DNA of 64,000 nucleotides from Ryuthela nishihirai. Lineage: Eukaryota; Arthropoda; Arachnida; Araneae; Heptathelidae. Both the position numbers and the translations under genes were made by a program. This document shows, piece after piece, positions 46,029 to 56,655 of this stretch; positions within the stretch are counted from its first letter, which is position 1; each line of letters opens with the position of its first letter. Location of the stretch: assembly GCA_038380435.1 (NCBI GenBank), contig JAWZYU010000010.1, positions 40,954,135-41,018,134 of the forward strand. Direction: 5' to 3'. Below the pieces are notes generated by a model, which worked only from the letters and a program-made list of their open reading frames with translations, was not told the origin of the DNA and did not search any database.

Positions 46029-46719
46029 TGCGAAATAAATAAAACGTCCATAATTTTTCTTCCTCTAGTTTTGATGTTTTCTGCTAAAAATGGTAAAGAT
46101 TTAGTCAAGTAAAACGATTATGAGATTGGGCACTGTAATATACTGGAAAAACTTTAAAAACTTATGTCTGATTGATCTTTATAAAAAAAAAAAAAAAAAT
46201 TCAGAATTGTTGTTTATTATTTTGTTGATGTTAAAAAATGCGTCTTTAAATTGTGTGACTGTGTATATGGCAGCTAGAATTACACTTAAAGGCTAATAAA
46301 AAAATATCCACACTATCAACAGGGTAGAGGGAATTTTAAGTAAAAATTCCGTCACTTATTTTTACATTCAGTCAATCTTATATGATTTGAAATAATTACT
46401 CTTACAATATTCTTTGATTTTACCGTTCTAGTGGGGTTTTTTATTATTTGAAAAGGTTCTCCCAATACTTAAAAGACACCAAATAATAATATGTTCCCAA
46501 AATTTCGGTTGGCACGTGAGAAAATTTTGCATCAAAGATTTGGCGGTTTTGGCACGCACACTTAAAAAAGTTGCCCATCCCTGGTCTATGATGAGCTTTA
46601 ACGGGGATATAGTTTTTTATTTAAACTTATTTCAGGTTGCTTATAATTGGGTCCATCGTTTCGGAAATGAATGCTCTATTCTCCAATCACAGCATTACTT
46701 CATTTATTACATTTAATTA

Positions 46720-48320
46720 CAGTGATACCTCGGTTCACGAACATAATCCGTTCCTTGACCCTGTTTGTGAACCGAAAGGTTCGTGATCCGAATCAATTTT
46801 TCCCATTGCAATTAATGTAAATCCAAATAATACGTTTTTTGTCCTAGAATTTTTTTAACATGTTATGGCTTTATGTGTGGAAATAATACAGAAAGGAAAT
46901 AAATATAACAGTAATATTAGAAGAAAGCAGTTTAATTACCAAAATAAAACTAATTTTACAGTACATATACAATTTACCTTTGTGGTTGATAATTGCTGGC
47001 ACACGAGGATGGAGGAGGTGGAGAGGGGGAGGAGGAAGATTACTCCTTCGAAGGAGAGGCAGTTCGTAATTGCATAAGATAACGATCCAGAGAAATTTGC
47101 CTTTTTTTTGCTGGAGAATTTTGCGAAAATGGGCCATTACATTATCATTTAAAATTTCAACTGCTCTGCTGGTAACAGTTTTGTCAGGATGATCATCATT
47201 TAACCACTCCCTAAAATATATTCTGGTAACCCAAGCTTTAGAATTTGATCTCCACATTACTGGAAGCTTACTTTTTATCACTTTATTGCGCTTAAAAACA
47301 CGCTGATTTTCAGAGTGGTACACTAAAAGGGGCTTAATTTTAAAATCTCCGCTTGTATTCGACCACAATAATAATGTAAGCCTATCCTTCATTGGTTTTT
47401 GGCCAAGTAGTAACTTTTCCTCCTTGGTTATGTATGTCCTTTTTGGCATTTTTCCAGAATAGCCCCGTTTCATCGCGATTAAAAACTTGATTCGGGACGT
47501 AACCTTCTAAGTCTATAAACTTAACAAAGTCCTCCATATATTTCTCTGCTGCCTTTTGGTCCGAACTAGCTGCCTCTCCATGCCTAACAACACTATGAAT
47601 TCCAGTTCATCGACGAAATTTTTTGAACCATCCTCTACTTGTCTTAAATTTCTTGATACTAATATCACATATACTTGGCTGGTTCGCCAATAAATATTGA
47701 TGAAGCTCTAAAACCTTCGCACATATCATAGCCTCGCTCACACTAACTCCCTTAAGCCCCTTTTCATTAATCCAAACTAACAACAATTTCTCTACTTCTT
47801 GTAACACTTGAGGCCTTTGCTCCGTTAACTTAGTCACTCCTTTAGATACATCAGCTTTCTTCAGCGCATCTTTATTCTTTAGAATAGTGCAGATCGTCGA
47901 TTTCGCCATGTCGTACTCCTTGGCGAGATCCGAAACACGAACACCACTTTCATGTTTAGCTATAATTTCCTTTTTTGTATCAACAGTAATACGTTTAGAT
48001 TTTTAACACCACCTTCACTAACACTTTTCACTTTTTTGGGAGCCATAATAAGGGATAAATTTAATTAAATAAAGAAAAAACTAAAATATCAACACTTGTT
48101 GTTGGGACTCTACTGCACCCACGCGAGATGGGCGAACTGGGTTACTGCTGGGGGCGTGGCTGTGCGCAGGGTTTTGTGCCACGCGAGTCACGTGCGCTCC
48201 GTGCGTGCGTGTTCGTGAACCGAAGCATCGTTCGTGAAGCGAAGCAAAATTTGTTCGCAAATGGTGTTCGTAGACCGATTTGTTCGTGGACCGAGACGTT
48301 CGTGATCCGAGGTATCACTG
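46720..48320 (-). mobile_element. Tigger (pogo group) transposon, internally deleted
   Basis: 1601 bp between TA dinucleotides (46718-46719 and 48321-48322). Inverted termini CAGTGATACCTCGGTTCACG and, reverse-complemented, CAGTGATACCTCGGATCACG. Further inward, TTCGTGAACCGA/GTTCGTGGACCGA words repeat several times near the right end. Transposase on the minus strand, truncated. It begins about 135 bp beyond the hAT element. Confidence 0.93.
46871..48060 (-). pseudogene. Tigger transposase, broken
   Basis: The N-terminal pogo/CENP-B helix-turn-helix reads from about 48045; RITVDTKKEI and HESGVRVSDLAKEYDMAKST end at MAKSTICTILKNKD (47909). The second DNA-binding domain follows in 47607-47909 (ISIKKFKTSRGWFKKF). 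In another frame, 46871-47473 has KMPKRTYITKEEK, KPMKDRLTLLLWSNTSGDFK and MWRSNSKAWVTRIYF from the DDE domain. It then jumps to a C-terminal stretch (NDNVMAHFRKILQQKKGK), so the later catalytic residues are deleted. Confidence 0.87.
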
Positions 48321-48394
48321 TATATTTATATGGATTAATATGAATTTAATTTATGCGGAGAAAAACCTTTCACTGAGACTGGTGTTAAGGATTG

Positions 48395-48930
48395 AGGGAT
48401 AAAGATGACAGAGTGGGCTTAACATTTCAAGGATGTTCGGAATAATGCGGTTAGTTCTATTTCTATTAAAGCAAATAAACGCCTTTCTATCTTTAATGTT
48501 GGCCTAATATCACGATCTTAAGTTATTCTGAAAGTTTCCAAAATCAAAGTCACAAGGCAACAGGGGGAGATGAAATTGCTGCTGGAATTAGTTCTTAGAG
48601 CTAAGGTGATTCTTTTGTCACTTGACTAACTTAATGTGTTGTATATTTTTGATGATAGAGAGTTGGTCTTCAGTATTTTTACTAGAGGTTTAATTACGCT
48701 GATTAAAAAAATGATTGCAGTCCTTTGATAATTACAGAGAGTCTATTTTATATTCCTGACCAAGTTCCTTGCATAATTGTGTTTAATATTTGTTTCATGG
48801 AAAACTTCGAAATAAATAGTACTAGGTCAGAAGTGGCCAGAGTTATAGAGATAGAATGTTCTCACTCAGAGATTCTTGAAGAATGTTTAGAAATCCAGAT
48901 CCCTGTAGTTATTTGTTTGTAGATTTCAAG
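48395..48930 (+). mobile_element. Ancient RTE-like LINE relic 1
   Basis: Diverged but collinear with copy B: GGTTAGTTCTATTTCTATTA, TTTAATGTTGGCCTAATATC, GAATGTTTAGAAATCCAGAT and TTGTAGATTTCAAG correspond to copy B segments between about 14250 and 14770. No open frame; many substitutions and indels. Confidence 0.75.
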
Positions 48931-49159
48931 ATAATAAGAGTGTACGCAGAGACGAATCAGGAGGATAAAGTATCCTTCCTAAAGTGTATTTTATTTTGAG
49001 TACTAAAATTCCTGTTCTCTTACTTCTTTTTATTGTTTTTGGCCCCTTGCGTTTTATTCAGACAGGTGATGATGCAGAATAACTTTATTTTCTACTCGTG
49101 ACGTAATCATTTTAATCTTATTAAAGCCTTGTGAGAGTGGCCTTCAAGGGTTAAGGAAT

Positions 49160-49290
49160 AAAGGCAGCGAGGAAAGGTGGGCTGAATATTTCAAGAATAC
49201 TCGGAACAATGTGGTTAGTTCTACTCCTATTATTGCAAAATGAAAACGCCTTTCACGTTGGTCTTATATTGAGGCAAAACAGAAGGTCCT
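49160..49290 (+). mobile_element. Ancient RTE-like LINE relic 2
   Basis: AGGTGGGCTGAATATTTCAA and AATGTGGTTAGTTCTACTCC match the RWAEHFSD/NNAVSS region of copy B (about 14220-14275). Short, old fragment. Confidence 0.65.
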
Positions 49291-51399
49291 TCGGAGAGCA
49301 AAGGCCTTTTTTCTTTTCGTTGTTTTTCAATTATGATGATTTTATATATCATAATTCATAAAACTTTGCATTAGCATGCCACTTTATATGCTTGAACTTG
49401 AATTAATAATTTTTATCATCCTTTTTAGAAACGAGCATATTTTTATGAAAAAAGGAGTATCAAAATTTCCTATCACGTTTCCCTATGGCGCGACTTATGG
49501 TTGAAAGCGTGTTCTGACTTCTTGCACGAATATGTGCATCGATTCTTTAAAAATAGAAATTGAAGAAATAAAAGATACTCTGAAGTTTAACAGCTTAATA
49601 TTTGAGCATAGAATTTGACATAGATTTTGACTATTGGGCATCCATAAATACACTTAGAAAAGTTCGTAAGGAAAGATACAGAGCGAATTATGAAACGGGA
49701 AACCTAGAAATATATTATCAGACTATCTTTATAATATGTATAGAGATGAAATTTTTTATATCGATCCCAGTTCGGTAAAAAATATTTCTCCGACACATCG
49801 TAAAACTTATATACCGAAATACATGCCTCTAAATTTTCATATTATAGTCTATTACAAACTTTAAAGTAATGATAATTATTTGAATGATAATATTAAAATA
49901 TCATAAAATTATTTGGATTAAACAATGGTAGATGTGATGCGAAGAAACTGAAAAATTCTGAGTAATATAATTATCAATGCCAAGAGCTATTCATTAATAA
50001 ACGTGATAGAACACTTAACATTTTACGATGTGGGAAAATTTGACGGAAGTCAGAATCTTCAGTTTCGGCTTGGCAGCTTTTCATAGCTTATGAAGAAAAA
50101 GGTCTTATTTCGGTCTCAAGGCCGATTACGGAAATACGTTGTTCCGTGTATCTCGTGCACAATGTGTTATGAAATGACACGCTGAGTGATGCTTATTTTT
50201 AGTTACTAAAGATTGATTATAAGATTAAAATTATAATCTAAAGAAATTTTTCATTGTTTTCATTTTTGCTTTTTTTATAATTGGAATAAAAGTTAGAAAT
50301 TCAAATTATGATTGAGCCCTAGCGCGGCAGGATTTCAAAATTATCTCAAAACCGAGCTCGAACTCATTTCAGAGTCCGAGTCGCAGCTGGTCTCTTATGT
50401 TATCAAATTATCAAATTATCTCTTAAGTTATCAAGGAATGGCATATGTATATGCCATTCCTTGATAACTTTCGTAATCTAACAGATCAGAGATTTCTCAC
50501 CCACCGAATGTATTACAAAAGCTACAAAGCTTATTTCCCAGAGCATTGTGTTCATATTTCATAAAATGACATAATACAGATTTTTTCGGCAATTTAAATG
50601 ACTATGAACAAATTTTCTTCACTGTTCCTGTTTTCTAGTTCGTTTTCAAAAAACAAACAAGGAACAACAACAAAAAAAGAGCTACTGTTTGCCTGTCTGT
50701 CTCTAGAATTTAATTTTTTTTGGGGGGTGGGGGGGTGTTAATAAACTATTACAGTTCGTATTATCCGAATCTTCTGTTAGTGTGAATGTCCACCGCTGCT
50801 CAAGTTGGAAATTGACGAAACTTTCTCTCTTTGAAAAGGAGTATTTCATATTCACCAAAGGTGACGGAATTGTCTAATTCGAAAATAGCTGCAACCTTTT
50901 TCATATTTGTAGCTTCTAGCAAGCGATCTCCTTTTTCACATGGAGAAGGCACAAAACCTACTTAAGTAATTCCATTCGAAACTAGATTAAATCGTTTCGC
51001 ATTCCTTTCTGTGCATAGAAATGACAACATGGATCTTGATGAAATTAAAAAAAACTATCAAAGAAATCAAGAGTAGTTTATCTTAAATGTAGCTAAGATG
51101 TAACTTCTGTATGCTTTTTATAAAATAAATGGTTATTTCTATCAATTAGTCCTGTAATTATTAATGAATTTTTAAATATGATGCAAAGAAATGCTCTTGT
51201 GCAAGTAATGCTATTATTAATAAATATAATGTTAAGTTGCGGATGAAGATTTTCTTAATGGTTTTTAAGTTTAACATATTAATGAGTAATACAACTTGGC
51301 ATCAATAAACTTACCATAGTAAAAAATACAGCAATCAAATTGATATAGATGTTGAAATTCTTCGAAAATTTAGGTTAGATTATACGTAGTCTTAGACTG
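49291..51399. repeat. Non-coding stretch with a perfect palindrome
   Basis: AT-rich with no gene. Contains the 46-bp palindrome at 50425-50470 and, at 50633-50880, a diverged copy of the repeat at 10625-10950. No Hdc exon recognised. Confidence 0.5.
50425..50470. repeat. Perfect 22-bp inverted repeat
   Basis: AAGTTATCAAGGAATGGCAT plus AT, 2-base centre GT, then the exact complement ending ATTCCTTGATAACTT. It is preceded by TATCAAATTATCAAATTATC repeats that resemble the arm. Confidence 0.93.
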
Positions 51400-51694
51400 A
51401 TGTGTGTTTCAGAGTTGAGTTTTGACCACGATTATTTATGTGGAGTGAGGATTGTGTCGACCGTAACTCTTGTGCAAACGTTTCTTGACTTTATCTAGGA
51501 TAGGAGTGGAGTTCGCGAAGGACTGTTTCGCCGAATTCCCTCGGGAATGTGCGCTGTGATATTTGTCGCGGCTGGAGGAAGTATTTAATTTCTTCTCGCC
51601 CAAAGCTTGGGCTTCGTTTCTTCTGCACTTCAGGTCAGTGCTTATTTATTATTTCTTTCGTCTAAGAATTCGATGACATATCGAAAATTCTAAT

Positions 51695-53110
51695 ATGGAT
51701 GCAGTAGCGGACTCTCGGGAGATTTTGATGGCAGACCCCGCTGGGCCGGCACTGCACTGAATATCGGACGACGATGTCTGGCAAATCTGTAGTCCTTCTG
51801 TTATTGAAGGGCATCTACCTTGCAAAGACGTATCTCCTCTGCAGTTGTCGGATGGCATGTCCCCGGCCCCAGGGGAAAACTTTGATCATTGTGTCGAAAC
51901 TGGAGATAACTCTCACCCGCCTCAACGAGAGGCCAAAACGGATGTTGTTTCAATATGTAAATGTTTGACGCACAAACTTGATAAATTGGAGGAGGTAAAC
52001 TCCATTTTTCATCATATGCCAAATATGACCCAGATTCATGGTCTTAACCCTGAAACTTATGCCACCTTTAAGACAGCTATCTTACAAAAATATTATATTG
52101 AAAAGGAAATTATGGAACATAATTGCGAATTCAAATTTACAACGTCAGACCAGCAAGTTGCTACCACTTCTAAGAATACCGGAAATTTTGTTTCTGTTGT
52201 TAAAACTGCTGATACAGTGGATAGTATGGACACAACAAATTTTAAACCCGTTAAGAAAGGACATAAACGTACCCTTTCTCCTACCCATGATACTATCCCA
52301 CTTAAACATAAATTCTCGGTTTTAGCTCTGAACTCGGACCAAGCTGATGGATCAACGGATGTTATGGCTGCCTCTACCTCTGATAGGTCTTGTCTGTTGG
52401 ATCCGTCCTCAGTGAAGGGGGCCAAACGGGAGAAAATTCCACCCATTGTTTTGAAGAGCGCAGAAAACTGGACTCAAATACAACGACAGCTTGCTGTTTT
52501 GGCGGTGGAGGCTTTCATTGCCAAATCAAATGGAGACTCCATTCGTGTAGAGACGAAGTGCACTCAGGATTTTCGCGCCTTCGTCAGATTGTTTGAAGGG
52601 TCTCACCTTGAATTTCATACATATCAGTTTAAAGCTGAAAAAAATCTAAAAGTAGTTCTTAAAAATTTACCTCTGGACGTTACCTGCGACGAGCTTAGGA
52701 CTGAGCTTCTTGGCATGGGTTTGAACCCCCTTAAAATTTCACAACTCAAACACGGTGCAGATAGGAAACCAATTCCCGTTTTCCTTGTAGAACTTTCGAA
52801 GAATGCTGCAAATAAGAACATTTTCAACGTTACTAGTCTTTTTCACTTATGAATTAAGGTTGAAAATTATAGAAAAGTACCTGCACCCACTCAATGTCAC
52901 TGCTGCCAATCATTTGGTCATGCGCAGAGTGGATGCCATAATAGGCCCCGTTGCGTGAAATGCGCCGGGATCATTTTACAACTACTTGTTCTAGAAGCAA
53001 GACTGATGCCCCCCCCCCCCCCACACCTGCGCAAATTGTGGGCTGGCACATACATCAAATTATAAGGGACGTGCTTTCTATCCTAAACTTGGTTCTACCA
53101 ACGTTATGCC
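51695..53110 (+). pseudogene. Jockey-like ORF1 (nucleocapsid-like), broken
   Basis: ATG at 51695 (MDAVADSREILMADPAG), an in-frame TGA at 51758-51760, then open 51761-52854 in the same frame. After a stop at the end of FNVTSLFHL and shifts near 52860 and 52970, three zinc knuckles are readable: CHCCQSFGHAQSGCHNRPRC, CVKCAGDHFTTTC (needs a frame change) and CANCGLAHTSNYKG. Residues about 225-300 (VVLKNLPLDVTCDELRTELL) form an RRM-like segment common in Jockey ORF1. It would coat the element RNA. Confidence 0.83.
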
Positions 53111-53522
53111 TCCATCTCATAGACAATCAAAGTCTGTACCTCTGAGAAAGGGAAAGGTGACTCCCCCGTTTGTTGCCAAAACATCTACTTCACTTTCATA
53201 TGCTGCTACAGTTGCTTCATCTACATCTAGATTGGGCAGTCTACTGCTGTTCCTTCACCAGCTCCATATGAACGTACTTCTACTCCTGTTCAGCAGAAAC
53301 CTAAAGTACAAACATCCTCTAAGAGGGATAAAAAAGGGTTGGACTCAATTCTGATTAATGATATCAAAGATGTTTTTTCCTTTGTCAAACAGTTAAATCT
53401 TGCTGCCATTCTGACCACCATTAAATCTTTATTTACAGAGTATCAAAGTGCTAAAGGCCTGATGGCTAAAATTGCTGTCGGGGTCCGAGCTTTTGATCTT
53501 CTACTCAATGCTCTGAATCCCG

Positions 53523-54240
53523 ATGGGTGATTCACCTTATTACCATGACCAGCTTCAGATTATTGCGTGGAATTGCAACGGCCTTAAAAGAGACCTTTTC
53601 GAGTTTCTAAACTTTCTTCTGCAGTTTAATGTGGATGTGGCTTTACTGAGCGAGACACACTTAAGGGCTAGTGATACGCTCAATGTAGCAAATTACAAAG
53701 TTTATAGAACTGACCGAATACATAATGAAGGTGGTGGGACAGCCAGTTTTGTCAAGAGCTGCATTCCACACTTCCATTATCTGCTTCCTGAAGTGGATTC
53801 CATTGAAGTAACTGCCATCTCTATTCCTCAGATTAGTATTGGAAAACTAAACATCATTTCTGGTTATAAGCCTCCAAATATTATTTTGCGTTCTGTGGAT
53901 CTGGATTGGATCTTTAAAACCGACTGTCCCACAATTCTTGCTGGTGACCTCAACTCTAAACATACTGCTTGGAATTCTCGAAGGTGTAACTTAAATGGAC
54001 GTACCCTGCTTGAATATTCTACTAGTAAGGGAATCATTGTGGATGCGCCTTCCAGTTCCACTTATTTTCCGTACAACCCGAAATACATGCCAGATGTGCT
54101 TGATATAGTCCTGCTGGGACACTTTTTTCCGGCCTACAGTCTTGATACTATACAATCGCTAAACTCGGATCACATACCAATCTCTCTTCAGCTCTCCATA
54201 TCAAATGTGGCAACTCCTCCTGTTACCGTTTCAACAAATT
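53523..54240 (+). pseudogene. Jockey-like APE endonuclease domain
   Basis: Start of ORF2: MGDSPYYHDQLQIIAWNCNG, then LLSETHLRASDTL, ILAGDLNSKHTAWNSRRC and LNSDHIPISLQLS. The WNCNG, ET, GDLNSKH and SDH motifs of the nuclease are all present, so this domain is intact for about 240 codons. A frameshift near 54240 disconnects it from the RT. Confidence 0.88.
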
Positions 54241-55920
54241 GGGTGTTTACAAAGAACTTGTTCACGCTTCTCTCAAAGGTAAATGCAATTCTCCGCATTT
54301 CCACAACATTGAGGCTGATATTGAAAATTTTACTGCTATTCTTCATACATGTAAGAAGGAGCTAGTTATACGAGGAAAAAGGTTCCTGTTTATTTTAAGT
54401 TACCTTCCCAGTTACTTGAACTTGTCAAGGCCAAAATCCAAGCCATACATCGGTGGCAAAGGTTTCGGTATCCTGCAGATAAAAATATGTACTATGCCCT
54501 CAAGAACAGAGTTCAAACAGATATCGCAGAATTCAGAGCTACCTCTTGGAAAAATAAGATCGAAAACCCCTCTGTTTATGATAATTCTATTTGGAACTTT
54601 ACAAAGAGGCTAAAAAATCCTAAAAATAACCTCCCGCCTATACAGGGTGAAAAGTGGGTGGTATATAGTGATGCTGAGAAAGCTGAAACTTTTGCTGAAG
54701 CTTTTGCCTCAACATTGGTCACCCAGTTCCAGGATAATTCTGACTTGTCAGATGAAATTACTCAACGAGAAGTAGAAGATGAAATACACCATTTCTATCT
54801 GCGCCCGACAAGTCTGATACCTTTCACTACCCCTAAGGAGATTAAGGCAGCAATCGGGAAGCTAAGGCGAAATAAGACTCCTGGTTTGGATCTGGTTACA
54901 AATGCCATGATCAGGAATTTACCCGTAAATGCAATTGTATTTTTGTGTTCTATATTTAATGTCCTTATACGACATGGAGTTTTTCCTGAGGTATGGAAAC
55001 GAGCAAAGATCAAGATGATCCCTAAGCCGGGGAAAAATCACAAGTTTTCAAGTAGCTACCGTCCGATTAGCCTATTGTCTTGCCTCAGTAAGCTGTTGGA
55101 ACGAATAATGTTGAATCGAATACATACATTCGTCTCTCAACATCAGGTGATTCCGGATATGCAATTTTCCTTCCGGAAAAAGATGTCAACGGATTACCAG
55201 CTTTTACGAGTTGTTGGTAAACTAAAGGAATCCTTAAACAAGAAGGAATTCGTAGCTGCTGCCTTCCTCAATTAGGCCAAGGCCTTCGACAAGGTTTGAA
55301 TTGATGGGCTGATTTCTAAGCTCGTCAGGACAAAGGCCCCGTCGGGTATGATTCTTTTTATCGAATTCCATTTACATCACCGTACTTTTCAAGTATGTGT
55401 CAATGAGAGTCTATCTGCAGTCCAGAATATACAGGGAGGGGTCCCACAGGGTTCCCTTCTTGGCCCTGTTCTGTTCTCTATCTACATGCATGATTTCCTC
55501 ATGCATGAACGTTTGTTTTATGCTATGTACGCGGACGACATAGCTATACTTTCTCCATCTCTGAGGTCTTCGATAGCTATAGACAGGCTGCAGAAAGGTC
55601 TAGACCTGGCTGAAAAATGGTACGATAAATGGAAGATCAGAATAAACGCTGACAAAAGTTCAGCGATACTATTTTCATTGAAGAAAGTTTCTTGTGACAG
55701 CAGTTTATATATATTTAATAACCCTATTCCTTGGCAAAAGACTACAAAGTATTTAGGGCTGATTTTATATCAAAAATTGAAGTGGAATGACCACATTCAG
55801 TACATCATTCATAAAGCAAAATCATCCGATGCCAACTTGGACGCTGGTTGGGTCGAAATTCGATCTTTTCTATTGATCACAAATTACTTCTGTACTTTTC
55901 TGTGCTATGTTCAGTATTAA
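54240..55920 (+). pseudogene. Jockey-like reverse transcriptase, broken
   Basis: Frame 54487-55275 holds KLRRNKTPGLDLVTNAMI, MIPKPGKNHKFSSSYRPISL and QFSFRKKMSTDYQLLRVV. A TAG (55273-55275) replaces the residue before AKAFDKV, and a TGA (55297-55299) follows. Frame 55348-55920 has GGVPQGSLLGPVLFSIYMHD and an intact YADDIAILS catalytic box. The C-terminal APWFVTNRRIHHDLGVEHVY lies at 56010-56074 in another frame. Two nonsense codons plus shifts; otherwise well preserved. Confidence 0.88.
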
Positions 55921-56074
55921 CTTATGCTTCCCCTGTCGCGGCGAATACGACCAAGACAAATATCCGTTGTTTATAACGATACCAAAACAAAGTGTTAAGA
56001 CAGGTTACGAATGCTCCCTGGTTCGTCACCAACAGACGAATTCATCACGATCTTGGAGTTGAACACGTATATAA

Positions 56075-56625
56075 TGTTACGACAGAAGAATCTGGCAACC
56101 GAAAGCAAAGTTTCAGCCAACGAATAAGAACTTTGGGAGAATTTGGAGAAGAAGAGTGGAGCGTTAACGGTCGTTGTGTTGTAACGGTCGTGAGTTCGAA
56201 AATGGACGGTGAGCTGTTCTGAGACAGTGCGCGTAAGTATCAAGAAGTAACTTGATGTGTTGTGTATACGCGGAAGTATAAAAGTGGGAACTTTTATGGC
56301 TAACTTCGAATGTCTACACGGACTGTCTTTTTGTTCGGCTAGTGTGTGAAAAGTTATTAGCACAGGACGAGAATTGGTTTACGAGTGAAGATCTTCGGGT
56401 GACCTGGTAAATCAAGTAAAAGGTAGTATTTAGGAAAATACACAGAGCTGATGTTGTGTGCTCACGCAGGAAGATTGATGACTTGTACATGTTAATAGTT
56501 GATTTGTTAATAAGATACTTCATCCATATTTCCTTTGTAACAATTTACCTTGTATTGAATTTGGTTTTGAAATATAGCTTTTAATACTCACGCTCAGTGG
56601 CTATCCATTTTTGTAATCCGCAACA
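56075..56625 (+). repeat. 5' LTR
   Basis: 551 bp, starts TGTTACGACA and ends CCGCAACA. Differs from the 3' LTR at two positions that I can see (both A here, G there). It contains TATAAAAG at 56277-56284, a plausible promoter; the 3' LTR has TATGAAAG at the same place. Confidence 0.97.
56277..56284 (+). promoter_or_regulatory. Putative TATA box of the 5' LTR
   Basis: TATAAAAG, about 200 bp into the LTR and 380 bp upstream of the ORF. Inferred from sequence only. The matching site in the 3' LTR (59773-59780) has an A-to-G change in the core. Confidence 0.5.
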
Positions 56626-56627
56626 TT

Positions 56628-56645
56628 TGGTGTCAGAAGCGGGAT
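56628..56645 (+). other. Primer binding site, tRNA-Leu type
   Basis: TGGTGTCAGAAGCGGGAT starts two bases after the 5' LTR. It is complementary to a typical tRNA-Leu 3' end (TGGTGTCAGAAGTGGGAT in antisense) with one mismatch; the tRNA identity is from general knowledge, not a search. Confidence 0.8.
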
Positions 56646-56655
56646 AATTTATTGA

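Larger units (their letters stand above)
42607..46583 (+). mobile_element. hAT transposon with BED finger, whole but decayed
   Basis: About 3.98 kb, flanked by the exact 8-bp duplication GTCTATGA (42599-42606 and 46584-46591). Termini CAGGGGTGGGGAACCCTTGG and, reverse-complemented, CAGGGATGGGCAACTTTTTT; subterminal TTGGCACGC words occur at both ends. This is the hAT pattern. A SINE family 1 copy (43616-44081) lies in the region upstream of the transposase. Confidence 0.95.
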
